From: Thermostichus sp047461615 | Lineage (GTDB): Bacteria; Cyanobacteriota; Cyanobacteriia; Thermostichales; Thermostichaceae | Assembly: GCF_047461615.1 (NCBI RefSeq) | Contig: NZ_JANSHI010000017.1 | Location: forward strand, 1 to 46,082 | Reading direction: 5' to 3' | Length of the DNA stretch: 46,082 bases | Shown here: one piece after another, positions 1 to 8,548 of the stretch | Position numbering within the stretch: the first letter of the stretch is position 1 | Layout: every line of letters starts with the position of its first letter | Notes under the pieces: model-generated | What the model was told of the DNA's origin: nothing | Database searches by the model: none | Seen by the model: the letters and a program-made list of their open reading frames with translations, nothing else | Program-made: the position numbers and the translations under genes

Positions 1-62
1 TGGCAAGGGCGCTATCCTATGGCGTGGAATCCAGAGGCCACCAGCGTATCTACCGACAACCT

Positions 63-1676
63 ATGCCTACTCAGCCCTTCCCCCCTTTGGCCCTCCTCAG
101 TGTCTCTGATAAAACTGGCCTTATCCCCCTGGCTGAGGCGCTTGTCCAGGAGCACGGCTTTCAACTCCTCAGCAGCGGCGGTACGGCCAAGGTGCTCTCT
201 GAAGCTGGGATCCCAGTTACCCCCATCTCGGCCCACACCGGTGCGCCGGAGATTCTGGGGGGACGGGTGAAAACGCTGCACCCCCGCATCTACGGCGGCA
301 TCTTGGCTCGCCTGGAGCGCCGCGAAGACCGGGCAGACTTGGAGGCGCTGGGGATCCCGCCCATCCAACTGGTGGTGGTCAACTTCTACCCCTTCGAGCA
401 GACGGTGGCCCAACCCGGAGTGACTCTGGAGGAGGCTTTGGAGCAGATTGACATCGGCGGGCCGACGTTAGTGCGGGCAGCGGCCAAAAATTATCCCTAT
501 GTTACGGTGCTCACGGATCCCAGCCAGTACCCTCAGTATTTGCAACTGCTCTCTAGCTCCTCCAGCGAGGCGGAACGGCTGGCCTTTCGCTTCCAGTGTG
601 CCCGCCGCGCCTTTGAGCGGGTCTTAGCTTACGACCGCGCCATCGTCAACTATCTGGCCCGCTCAGAGCTGTCCCAACCCTCTCAACCTCCAGCTTCTGC
701 AGGCGCTGCTGAACAGGTTTTTCACCTGCAAGGGATCCCGTGGCAACGCCTGCGCTACGGGGAAAACCCCCACCAGGCTGCCACCTGGTATGTGGTGGAT
801 GCGGCTGCCCCTGGCTGGCATCGAGCCAAGCAGCTGCAGGGGAAAGAGCTAAGCTACAACAACCTGCTGGATCTGGAAGCGGCCCGCGCCCTAGCGGCAG
901 AACTGAGCATAGGACTTGCCAACGGCTCTAAGCCAGCGGTAGCGGTGGTTGTCAAGCACAACAACCCCTGTGGGGTAGCCGTTCGCCCAACCCTAGCTGC
1001 CGCCCTGGAGGCTGCTTTGGCTGCCGATCCCGTTTCCGCCTTCGGGGGCATCGTTGCCCTCAACCAAACCTTGGATGCGGAGACCGCCCGGCGGCTGGCG
1101 GAGCCTTTTTTGGAGTGCGTGGTCGTCCCGGGCTGCACGCCTGAAGCGGCAGAGCAACTGGCGGCCAAAAAGAACTTGCGGCTTTTGGTTCTGCCGGACT
1201 TTGAGGTGGGGCCAGCCCAAACCATTCGCACCTTGGCCGGCGGCTTTCTGGTGCAAGAGGCCGACCGGCTGCAGGGATCCGTTCGCCAACCCTCCTGGCA
1301 GGTGGTGACCGAGCGCCAGCCTACCCCCGAGGAGTGGGCGGATCTGGAGTTTGCCTGGATAGTCTGCAAACACGTGAAATCCAACGCCATCGTCGTTGCT
1401 CGCCAGGGGCAAACCCTCGGCATTGGAGCAGGCCAGATGAACCGGGTGGGGGCCGTCGAGCTTGCCCTTCGCCAGGCCGGTCCACGGGCCGCGGGAGCGG
1501 TTTTGGCCAGCGACGGCTTTTTCCCCTTTGCCGACAGTGTCGAGGCGGCAGCCCGCGCTGGGATCCGCGCCATCATTCAGCCGGGAGGCAGCATCCGCGA
1601 TGCCGACTCCATTGCCGCCGCCAATGCTGCGGGTATCGCCATGGTCTGCACTGGCATCCGTCACTTTTGGCACTGA
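63..1676 (+). CDS. purH: Bifunctional AICAR formyltransferase / IMP cyclohydrolase PurH
   Basis: Catalyses the last two steps of IMP synthesis: formyl transfer from 10-formyl-THF to AICAR, then ring closure. The N-terminal MGS-like cyclohydrolase domain begins with LALLSVSDKTGL and contains SSGGTAK and GGRVKTLHPRI. The C-terminal AICARFT domain carries the family signature KHNNPCGVA near residue 298 and ends in GGSIRD...GIRHFWH. Length is 537 aa from the ATG at 63, close to the family norm. The frame stays open upstream to a GTG at 24, but homologues known to me begin only a few residues before LALLSVSDK, so the ATG is preferred although no clear Shine-Dalgarno precedes it. It converges on the next gene, with 10 bp between the stops. 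Confidence 0.96.
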   Translation: MPTQPFPPLALLSVSDKTGLIPLAEALVQEHGFQLLSSGGTAKVLSEAGIPVTPISAHTGAPEILGGRVKTLHPRIYGGILARLERREDRADLEALGIPPIQLVVVNFYPFEQTVAQPGVTLEEALEQIDIGGPTLVRAAAKNYPYVTVLTDPSQYPQYLQLLSSSSSEAERLAFRFQCARRAFERVLAYDRAIVNYLARSELSQPSQPPASAGAAEQVFHLQGIPWQRLRYGENPHQAATWYVVDAAAPGWHRAKQLQGKELSYNNLLDLEAARALAAELSIGLANGSKPAVAVVVKHNNPCGVAVRPTLAAALEAALAADPVSAFGGIVALNQTLDAETARRLAEPFLECVVVPGCTPEAAEQLAAKKNLRLLVLPDFEVGPAQTIRTLAGGFLVQEADRLQGSVRQPSWQVVTERQPTPEEWADLEFAWIVCKHVKSNAIVVARQGQTLGIGAGQMNRVGAVELALRQAGPRAAGAVLASDGFFPFADSVEAAARAGIRAIIQPGGSIRDADSIAAANAAGIAMVCTGIRHFWH

Positions 1677-1686
1677 GGTCAAGAGC

Positions 1687-2487
1687 TCAGGGCAGACCCC
1701 AGGCTCTGGCCCGCTCTGCCAGCCAGCCCTCGGCACGCAGGTTTTCTAGCTCGCGGCGCACCCGCAGCCGCAATTCAGCGTGCTCTAGCCCTTTGGGCAT
1801 GGCAATCCCCAGCCCCACCGCCCCCAGGGGGGATCCCAAGAACTGAAACTGGGGGTGCTCCGCCAGCCACCCGGCCAGCACCGACCGGTCTGCTGTCCAG
1901 GCCTGCACCGATCCTTTCAAGAGCAACTCCGCCCCTTCCTGATAGGAATCCACCGGCACCAACTCGACCCCTGGAAGGTAGCGATTGAGGTGAGGAATAG
2001 CAGCAGATCCGCGCAGGACGGCAACGCGAGCGCCGCGTAGCTCCGACCAGCTTGTCCAGTTCTGGGAGCGGGCCACCACCAAGCTGGGGCCATCCTGATA
2101 GTAGGCAGAGGTAAACTCCACCTGGCGGGCCCGATCCGGCGTGATGCCAATCTGGGCAGCGGCCAGATCCACCTCCCCCGCGGCCACTGCCTGCAGCCGC
2201 TCCACGTTGGCCACCGGCACCAGCTCCACCGCCTCTCTTGACCCCAGGAGCCGGGATCCCAGCTCGCGGGCTAGCTCAATCTCAAACCCCTGCAGCCTGC
2301 CCTCGGGATCGCGAAAGCCCAGCGGCCTCAAGTTGTCTTTGACTGCAACTCGCAACTGTCCCGAACGGACAATCTCCGGCCAAGGGCGGGCGGCGGCAGG
2401 GCTCCCCCTTCCCAGGCAAGCCAAAGCTAAGCTGGCCGCCAAGCAAGATTTCTGGATTGCCGCGGCCAACGGAGACCAGGATCCCAT
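1687..2487 (-). CDS. Periplasmic amino-acid-type substrate-binding protein (SBP_bac_3)
   Basis: A 266-aa extracytoplasmic solute-binding protein of the polar amino acid ABC transporter class. The first ~34 residues form a signal peptide with a hydrophobic stretch (SCLAASLALACLG) ending near AAA. The mature part opens with the typical motif SGQLRVAVKDNLRPLGFRD and shows GFEIELARELG, LAAAQIGITPDRARQVEFTSAYYQ and an ARVAVLRGS hinge region. No permease or ATPase lies nearby, so the partner membrane components are elsewhere or the protein has another role. The start lies 5 bp after the rplT stop, so it is probably co-transcribed with rpmI-rplT, an odd pairing. The ligand cannot be told from sequence. 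Confidence 0.87.
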   Translation of the reverse strand: MGSWSPLAAAIQKSCLAASLALACLGRGSPAAARPWPEIVRSGQLRVAVKDNLRPLGFRDPEGRLQGFEIELARELGSRLLGSREAVELVPVANVERLQAVAAGEVDLAAAQIGITPDRARQVEFTSAYYQDGPSLVVARSQNWTSWSELRGARVAVLRGSAAIPHLNRYLPGVELVPVDSYQEGAELLLKGSVQAWTADRSVLAGWLAEHPQFQFLGSPLGAVGLGIAMPKGLEHAELRLRVRRELENLRAEGWLAERARAWGLP

Positions 2488-2492
2488 TCCCC

Positions 2493-2849
2493 CTAGGAAG
2501 CGCGGGACTGGCGGGCTGCTTCCACCACCTGGGTAAAGGCCTCGGGATCCAGGAAAGCCAGGCGGGCCAGCATTTTGCGGTTGAGCTGGATATTGGCTTT
2601 TTTGAGGCCGTCGATGAACTCGCTGTAGCGCAGGCCCTGGGCGCGGGTGGCCGCATTGATGCGGGCAATCCAGAGGCGGCGGAAATCCCGCTTCTTGCGG
2701 CGGCGATCCCGGTAGGCGCTGCGCAGGGCTTTCATCACCTGCTGGTTAGCCGTGCGGAACAGCTTGGAGCCAGCTCCGCGGAAGCCTTTGGCCAGCTTGA
2801 GGATCTTCTTGCGACGCTTGCGGGCAACGTTGCCGCGTTTAACTCTCAT
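2493..2849 (-). CDS. rplT: 50S ribosomal protein L20
   Basis: An early-assembly 23S rRNA-binding protein of the large subunit. 118 aa from an ATG whose complement is at 2847-2849, starting MRVKRGNVARKRRKKIL; the open frame upstream is non-homologous, so this start is firm. The extended basic N-terminal helix (residues 1-60) and the globular C-terminal part with RINAATRAQGLRYS and LNRKMLA are standard. It follows rpmI after about 80 bp, the conserved rpmI-rplT order. infC, often the first gene of this operon, is absent here. Confidence 0.97.
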   Translation of the reverse strand: MRVKRGNVARKRRKKILKLAKGFRGAGSKLFRTANQQVMKALRSAYRDRRRKKRDFRRLWIARINAATRAQGLRYSEFIDGLKKANIQLNRKMLARLAFLDPEAFTQVVEAARQSRAS

Positions 2850-2929
2850 AGCAGTAACCCAATACCGGCAAGTACACCTTGCAATTGACAAGCCCAAAGA
2901 CTTTTGGCTGGGCCGCAACCGGTGAGGAC

Positions 2930-3130
2930 CTAGTGGGCGTTGGGCAGCATCAGGCGCACGTTGGCCAGATCCTGTTTGCTCACCAGGGCCACGCCAGCCA
3001 ACTTGCGTTTGCGGTTGCTGGTTTTGTGCTCGAGCAAGTGGTTGTGCCCCGCCCGGCGGCGCATAAACTTGCCGTTGCCGGTGAGGCGAAAGCGTTTTGC
3101 GGCGGCCTTGCGAGTTTTGATTTTGGGCAT
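2930..3130 (-). CDS. rpmI: 50S ribosomal protein L35
   Basis: A small basic large-subunit protein of 66 aa. It starts at MPKIKTRKAAAKRF (ATG complement at 3128-3130), exactly where family members begin; eight upstream in-frame residues are not homologous. Conserved features are RFRLTGNGKFMRRRAGHNHLLEHKT and the C-terminal DLANVRLMLP. First gene of the short minus-strand run rpmI-rplT-binding protein; its promoter presumably lies in the ~90 bp between it and the methyltransferase stop. Confidence 0.97.
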   Translation of the reverse strand: MPKIKTRKAAAKRFRLTGNGKFMRRRAGHNHLLEHKTSNRKRKLAGVALVSKQDLANVRLMLPNAH

Positions 3131-3222
3131 GGGAGTGAGCTGGAGCAAAGTCACAGCCTTCCAGCATAGGGTAGAAAGGCCTGGGGGAGCAAGTTTTCTC
3201 CGCGACTAAGTGGCGAGGGCGC

Positions 3223-4455
3223 TCAAAAACCGTTCTCTTGCGGCTCCAACAGCAGCACTTGCCAGCGCAGCAACTGCTGTAGCTGCGACCAGCTTAGGGG
3301 AGAGGCTAGGCTCTCTTGAATGGCTTGGACGGTGCGGATCCCGTCTACCTGCTGCAGGAAGGCAAAGGCCTCCTCGCTTAGGGAAATGGCCTCGTAGGCG
3401 TAGTTGAAAATGCTCCGCCCCGGCCACAGGCCCAGGCAGGGGCTGAGGTGGGCCACAGCTGAGGCCACAGCTTCTGGACTGGTCCATTCCCAGCGGGGGA
3501 GGGGGGGCCTGCCAAGAAACAGCTCGTAGTGGGCCACCACCGGGTCCAGCAGCTCAATCAAGCGGTAGCGCTCCAGCTCCGGCAGTTGAGCCGCCTGGGC
3601 CAGTAGGGCCTCGTCCTGGCCCAACACCCGTTCCAGCCGCCAGAACTCGGGGTTGGAAAAGCGCAGAAACTGCAGCCCTGAAGCCCGAATGAGCTCAAAC
3701 AGGGTCTCAATGTTGTAGTCCACCTCCTGCGGGTGCAGGTACATGTCAGCAAAGCACTCGTCGTCCACGTTCTCGAGGGCCCAGCGGGCCTGTTCCTGCT
3801 GCTGGATGCGGTTGCTTGCTGGCAGGATCTCGAAAAGGCGGCGACCTACCTGGAGGCCCTTTTGCAGTTGCTCGGGGGAGGCGAGAGGTTGGTGTTCGGA
3901 GCCGGTGACCAAGAGGCGAATGGCCTTCTGCATCAGGCGAATCTCATGGCGGCCCAGCTCGCCGTAGACAAACAAATGCAGGATCCCGCCAGGAGCTAGT
4001 TTGCTCGCCAAAGCCTGCAGCCCCGCCACCGGGTCCGGCAAGTGGTGGAGCATGCCCACGCAGTTGATGAAGTCGAACTGCCCTGGCAGCCGGTCGATGT
4101 CGTAAACGTTGAGCTGGCAAAACTGCACTGGCGGCGCCTGGGAAGCCCGACAGCGAGCCTCGGCAATTTCAAGGGCGCGGCTACTTAGGTCAAAAGCCCA
4201 GATTTCGGCGTTGGGGTTCTGGTGGGCGATATACTCCGTCCCTACTCCGGAGCCGCAGCCGGCATCCAAGATGCGCACCTTGCGCCGGCCCGGATGGGAT
4301 CCCGTGCAAAAGGCATAGGCCTGGGGCCAACTCCAGCGCCAGTTCCACCCCGGCGGGGGAACAGTGCCGATGGGCTGCGGTGGGAAAGGGTAGAGCTCGT
4401 AGAGCTGCCGCACGTGCTGGAGGATCTCTTCTGCACTGCGGGAGGAGGGCTGCAT
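3223..4455 (-). CDS. Class I SAM-dependent methyltransferase, two-part protein
   Basis: A 410-aa protein with a Rossmann methyltransferase core at about residues 55-200: SAM-binding motif I VRILDAGCGSGVGTEYIA, the acidic residue in AEIWAFDLSSRAL, and motif IV/post-I FDFINCVGMLHHLPDP followed by LAPGGILHLFVYGE. The N-terminus (EEILQHVRQLYELYPFPPQP) resembles the lead-in of ubiquinone/phytol-type methyltransferases. About 190 C-terminal residues (from roughly 220 on) form an additional region I do not recognise; it is rich in charged and aromatic residues and may hold the acceptor-binding site. The substrate is unknown. It is divergent from glcD with ~60 bp between starts, so promoters are shared in that gap. 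Confidence 0.85.
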   Translation of the reverse strand: MQPSSRSAEEILQHVRQLYELYPFPPQPIGTVPPPGWNWRWSWPQAYAFCTGSHPGRRKVRILDAGCGSGVGTEYIAHQNPNAEIWAFDLSSRALEIAEARCRASQAPPVQFCQLNVYDIDRLPGQFDFINCVGMLHHLPDPVAGLQALASKLAPGGILHLFVYGELGRHEIRLMQKAIRLLVTGSEHQPLASPEQLQKGLQVGRRLFEILPASNRIQQQEQARWALENVDDECFADMYLHPQEVDYNIETLFELIRASGLQFLRFSNPEFWRLERVLGQDEALLAQAAQLPELERYRLIELLDPVVAHYELFLGRPPLPRWEWTSPEAVASAVAHLSPCLGLWPGRSIFNYAYEAISLSEEAFAFLQQVDGIRTVQAIQESLASPLSWSQLQQLLRWQVLLLEPQENGF

Positions 4456-4516
4456 AGGCGCTGTCGGGTTAAGCTGGACCTCAAGACTCCGGAGACGATA
4501 TCCCCCTGCAGTTTAA

Positions 4517-6007
4517 ATGGTTGTCCGCTCCTCTCACCTTTTGCAAACCGGCCTGACTTTCGATTGGATCAAGCTGACGGCTGAGCTGAAAAAGGTTTTG
4601 GATCCCAAGCGGGTGATTAGCAAGCCGGAGGAGCTGCTGGTCTACGAATGCGACGGGCTGACCAGCTACCGGCAAAGGCCGGCTCTAGTGGTATTGCCGC
4701 GCACAACAGAAGAGGTGGCCCAAGTGGTAAAGCTGTGCAGCTGCTACGGGGTGCCCTTTGTGGCGCGGGGATCCGGCACTGGGCTATCGGGGGGAGCGCT
4801 GCCTGTGGAAAACAGCGTCGTCATCGCTACCACCCTGATGAAGCAAATCCTGGAAATTGACTTGGAGAACCGCTGCATGGTGGTGCAGCCGGGGGTGATT
4901 AACGCCTGGATTACCCAGGCAGTGGCTGCCCAAGGCTATTTCTATGCCCCGGATCCCTCTAGCCAGTCAGTTTGCTCCATCGGCGGCAATGTGGCGGAAA
5001 ACTCCGGCGGCGTCCACTGCCTCAAATACGGTGTAACAGCCAATCACATTCTCGGCCTGACGGTGGTGCTGCCGGATGGGGAGGTGGTGCGCTGGGGGGG
5101 CAAGATCCCGGAGATGCCCGGCTACGACTGGGTGGGCCTGTTTGTCGGCTCCGAGGGCACCCTGGGGATTGCTACCGAGATTACCCTGCGCTTGCTCAAG
5201 GCGCCAGCCCAGGTGCAGGTTTTGCTGGCGGATTTTAACAGTGTCGAGGCAGCAGGAGCTGCCGTTTCCGACATCATCGCCGCCGGGATCATCCCTGCCG
5301 GCCTGGAGATCATGGACAACTTCAGCATCAACGCCGTTGAGGATGTGGTGCAGTCGGGCTGCTACCCACGGGATGCGGCGGCCATCTTGCTGGTGGAGGT
5401 GGACGGCCTGGAGCTGGAGGTGGAGGAAGCCAGCCAGCAGGTAAAGGACCTGTGCCTAAAAAACGGGGCGCGCCGGGTGCAAGTTGCCTCCAGCCCAGAA
5501 GAGCGGGCGCGTCTGTGGAAGGGGCGCAAGGCAGCCTTTGCCGCCATGGGCAAGCTCAGCCCCAACTACTACGTCCAAGATGGGGTGATCCCCCGCAGCC
5601 AGCTCGCCTATGTCCTGAAGGAAATCGAGCGCCTCAGCCGCGAGTACGGCTACCCGGTGGCCAACGTGTTTCATGCCGGCGACGGCAATCTGCACCCCTT
5701 AATCCTCTACGACGAGTCAGTGCCGGGATCCCTAGAGCAGGTGGAAAAATTGGGGGGCGAGATCCTCAAGCTCTGCGTGCGTCTGGGGGGCAGCATTTCT
5801 GGCGAGCACGGCATCGGTGCCGACAAGCGCTGCTACATGTCGGAGATGTTTACGCCCACAGACTTGGAGAGCATGCAGTGGGTGCGGCAGGTGTTCGACC
5901 CGCAGCGCCTCGCTAACCCTGACAAGATCTTTCCCACTCCCCGCACCTGCGGCGAGGCAGCCCACGCCCACCGGCAACCGGAATGGCAAGGGATCCCCGT
6001 TTTCTAG
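4517..6007 (+). CDS. glcD: Glycolate oxidase/dehydrogenase FAD subunit GlcD
   Basis: An FAD-linked oxidase (PCMH/VAO type) oxidising glycolate to glyoxylate, the photorespiratory salvage step in cyanobacteria. 496 aa. The FAD-binding N-terminal half shows PFVARGSGTGLSGGALP, NVAENSGGVHCLKYGVTANHILGL and GSEGTLGIATEITLRLL; the C-terminal FAD-oxidase domain holds NVFHAGDGNLHPLILYD and the signature SGEHGIGADKRCYM, ending with NPDKIFPTPRTC. Start ATG at 4517. No glcE or glcF follows; cyanobacterial GlcD-type dehydrogenases often stand alone. Its TAG stop overlaps the stop of the convergent AAA gene in a shared CTAG. Confidence 0.93.
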   Translation: MVVRSSHLLQTGLTFDWIKLTAELKKVLDPKRVISKPEELLVYECDGLTSYRQRPALVVLPRTTEEVAQVVKLCSCYGVPFVARGSGTGLSGGALPVENSVVIATTLMKQILEIDLENRCMVVQPGVINAWITQAVAAQGYFYAPDPSSQSVCSIGGNVAENSGGVHCLKYGVTANHILGLTVVLPDGEVVRWGGKIPEMPGYDWVGLFVGSEGTLGIATEITLRLLKAPAQVQVLLADFNSVEAAGAAVSDIIAAGIIPAGLEIMDNFSINAVEDVVQSGCYPRDAAAILLVEVDGLELEVEEASQQVKDLCLKNGARRVQVASSPEERARLWKGRKAAFAAMGKLSPNYYVQDGVIPRSQLAYVLKEIERLSREYGYPVANVFHAGDGNLHPLILYDESVPGSLEQVEKLGGEILKLCVRLGGSISGEHGIGADKRCYMSEMFTPTDLESMQWVRQVFDPQRLANPDKIFPTPRTCGEAAHAHRQPEWQGIPVF

Positions 6008-7869
6008 CTAACCTGTCGCTGCTGCTGCAGCTCGGCAAAGGCCTGGGCAAAGTCTTCCTGGCGGATGACCAGAGCCTTGGGATCCACCTCCTCAGAGGTG
6101 GCCCGGTGGCGGCGGATGGCAGCGATGGCGGCGCGGTTGCTCAATAGAGCAAGATCGGCCCCACTCCAGCCTTCCGTGCGCTCGGCCCACACCTCCAGAT
6201 CCACATCTGGCCCTAGGGGCCGCCTGCGGTTGTGCACGGCCAGGATTTCCCGCCGTGCGGCGCGGTCCGGCAGTTCCACGCTTAGGTGCAGCTCCAGCCG
6301 GCCAGCGCGGGTGAGGGCGGGATCCAAACTGGCTTTGCGGTTGGTAGCAGCCACCACCAAGACTCCCTGGCTGGGGCGGATCCCATCCAGTTCGGCCAGC
6401 AGTTGCCCCAGGACGCGGTCGCTGACGCCGCTATCTCCGGAGTAACTGCCCCGCGCTGGCGCCAGGGTGTCGATCTCGTCGATGAAAATCACGCAAGGAG
6501 CGCACTGGCGGGCACGGGCAAAGAGTTCCCGCACCGCCTGCTCGGAGGATCCCACCCACTTGCTCAAGAGCTCTGGGCCGGAGACAGCAATGAAGTTGGC
6601 CTTGGCCTGGGAGGCGATGGCCTTGGCCAAGAGGGTTTTACCCGTGCCGGGCGGCCCGCTGAGGAGGATCCCTTTGGGCGCATGGGCCTGGGCCCGCTCG
6701 TAGAGCTCTGGGTGCAGCAGGGATCCCTCAATGGCCTCCTGCAGCACCTGCTTGGCCTGCTCCAGGCCGCCAATTTGATCCCAGCTCACCTGGGGCGACT
6801 CAACTTCCACTGAGCGCAACACCGCCGGCTTCACCTGTTGCAGAGCTTCCTGAAAGTCCGCTGCCGTTACTTTCAGGGATTCTGGGATAGGGGATTCCAG
6901 ATCCGGCACCTGGCGCCGTAAGGCCGCATAGGCCGCCGCCTGGCACAGGCCGCGCAGATCTGCCCCCACAAAGCCCAGGGTTTGCTCTGCCAGGCTATCT
7001 AAATCCACATCCTCTGCTAGGGGCATGTTGCGAGTGTGAATGGCGAGAATTTCCCGCCGCCCCTCCCGACCCGGCACCTTGAAGACAATCTCGCGGTCAA
7101 AGCGCCCCGGTCGCCGCAGGGCCGGATCCAGGGCTTCGGGCCGGTTGGTAGCCGCTAGCACAACAATGCCTTTTTGGGCCACAAACCCGTCCATTAGCCC
7201 CAGCAGCTGGGCCACCAGGCGTTTTTCCACCTCCCCCTCAACGGTGCTGCGGTTGGGCACAAGGGCGTCGATTTCGTCGATAAACAGCAGGCAAGGGGCA
7301 GACTTAGCCGCTCTCTCAAACAGCTGCCGCAGGCGCGCCTCCGCCTCGCCGTAGTACTTGCCCACTAGCTCCGGGCCAACCACGGCAATGTAGTTCACCC
7401 CCAGACTCTCGGCCAGGGCGCGGGCCGTCAGGGTCTTGCCAGTGCCAGGGGGGCCAACCAACAACACCCCCCGCGGCGGCTCTAGCCCCAACTTGGCCAG
7501 TAGCTCGGGTCGCTTGAGGGGGATCTCCACCAGCTCCCGCAAGGCTTGGAGTTGCTCCTTGAGTCCCCCCACGTCCTTGAGGCGCAGCCCCGACCTCGAC
7601 TCTGGGCGCTCAGCGGAGATTGGCCCACTAGCCTCGGGGGCTTCCTGGAAGCAGGTTGCAGCCATCCCCTGGAGCTTGCTGCTCCAGCCGGGATCCCCTG
7701 TCTGGAAGTGGCGGGGGATAGAACCAGAGCGAGGGATGGAGGTCGATAGAGGCCGGGTCTGGATGCGGATCTCGGTTCGCAGTTCTCCACTTTGCTTTTT
7801 CTCCTCCAGCTTTTGGGCCAGCTCGATCAACTGCTCTATGCCCTGGATAAAGTTGCTGAGATCCACCAT
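6004..7869 (-). CDS. CDC48-like ATPase with two AAA domains
   Basis: A 621-aa tandem-AAA protein. D1 has Walker A GPPGTGKT at ~139-146 and Walker B LLFIDEID at ~194-201 with sensor-1 ATNRP and RRPGRFDRE. D2 has Walker A at ~405-412 and Walker B VIFIDEID at ~460-467, then AATNRKASLDPALTRAGR. Such proteins form hexameric unfoldases. Unlike Cdc48/VAT, the ~100 N-terminal residues do not look like the double-psi-barrel N domain: they start with a short amphipathic helix (MVDLSNFIQGIEQLIELAQKLEEKK) followed by a Pro/Ser-rich linker. The start chosen is the ATG at 7869; an in-frame TTG at 7935 is less likely. Substrate and adaptors are unknown; neighbours (glcD, cpcS) give no clear hint. Confidence 0.9.
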   Translation of the reverse strand: MVDLSNFIQGIEQLIELAQKLEEKKQSGELRTEIRIQTRPLSTSIPRSGSIPRHFQTGDPGWSSKLQGMAATCFQEAPEASGPISAERPESRSGLRLKDVGGLKEQLQALRELVEIPLKRPELLAKLGLEPPRGVLLVGPPGTGKTLTARALAESLGVNYIAVVGPELVGKYYGEAEARLRQLFERAAKSAPCLLFIDEIDALVPNRSTVEGEVEKRLVAQLLGLMDGFVAQKGIVVLAATNRPEALDPALRRPGRFDREIVFKVPGREGRREILAIHTRNMPLAEDVDLDSLAEQTLGFVGADLRGLCQAAAYAALRRQVPDLESPIPESLKVTAADFQEALQQVKPAVLRSVEVESPQVSWDQIGGLEQAKQVLQEAIEGSLLHPELYERAQAHAPKGILLSGPPGTGKTLLAKAIASQAKANFIAVSGPELLSKWVGSSEQAVRELFARARQCAPCVIFIDEIDTLAPARGSYSGDSGVSDRVLGQLLAELDGIRPSQGVLVVAATNRKASLDPALTRAGRLELHLSVELPDRAARREILAVHNRRRPLGPDVDLEVWAERTEGWSGADLALLSNRAAIAAIRRHRATSEEVDPKALVIRQEDFAQAFAELQQQRQVS

Positions 7870-7952
7870 AGCCGGGCTTTCCCCACCAGTTGACCTGCCA
7901 ATGGACTCCTCCCCAGCCTTCCAGCCAACTCCCAAAAGGGGGAAGCTGGCGC

Positions 7953-8504
7953 CTAAGCCGCCGCTGGGCTGGGAGAGGGGCTGGGCGGGAGTTTGCGCAC
8001 CTCAGAGCAGAAGGAAGCCATGCTAAAGCCGCCGAAGCGCTTGACAAGGCTAGTCCGCAGGCGCAGGTTGGGGCTGGCAAACCAAATGCGCTCCTCCGAC
8101 TCAGTCATCTCGTACTCGGTGTAGAGGGTGAGGGCGCCATCGGCTCCCATCACGTAGGTACCGGCCACCGGCACTTTCTCGGCATAGCCTTGATCCCGCA
8201 ACAGTTGCCCGCGCATGGGGTTGTCAGGATCAGGAATTGGGACCAGCACCACCTCGCCCTTGTACTCTTCGTTGTCCCAGTCCTGCTCCCCATTCCACTG
8301 GACTCTCGCCGCCCCCACAGCTCGCCGTGGATCTACCTTGAACAGTTCGCAAACCCGAATGACTTCCGGATCGGTTGCTGCCAGGGTAACAATTTGCAGC
8401 TGCGACCTTCCCCCTTCAGAGCGGCGAAAGGCCAGGTGATGGCTGGTGCGCTGACACATCCACTCGCCAGCGCTGAGGGCAAAAAACTCCATTACGGTCA
8501 TCAT
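7953..8504 (-). CDS. cpcS: Phycobiliprotein chromophore lyase, CpcS/CpeS family
   Basis: A lipocalin-fold bilin lyase that attaches phycocyanobilin to Cys of phycobiliprotein subunits (Cys82/84-type sites) in the cytoplasm before phycobilisome assembly. 183 aa. Hallmarks are MEFFALSAGEWMCQRTSHHLAF near the N-terminus, VLVPIPDPDNPMRGQLLRDQGYAEK in the middle, and ERIWFASPNLRLRTSLVKRFGGFSMASFCSEVRK at the end. The last ten residues are a Pro/Ser tail. It lies between the HNH gene (44 bp upstream) and the AAA gene, all on the minus strand. Independent evidence of a phycobilisome-bearing organism. Confidence 0.93.
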   Translation of the reverse strand: MMTVMEFFALSAGEWMCQRTSHHLAFRRSEGGRSQLQIVTLAATDPEVIRVCELFKVDPRRAVGAARVQWNGEQDWDNEEYKGEVVLVPIPDPDNPMRGQLLRDQGYAEKVPVAGTYVMGADGALTLYTEYEMTESEERIWFASPNLRLRTSLVKRFGGFSMASFCSEVRKLPPSPSPSPAAA

Positions 8505-8548
8505 GGCCGACGCGGATCCTCATCGATAGCAACCGGGATTTGCCGATT

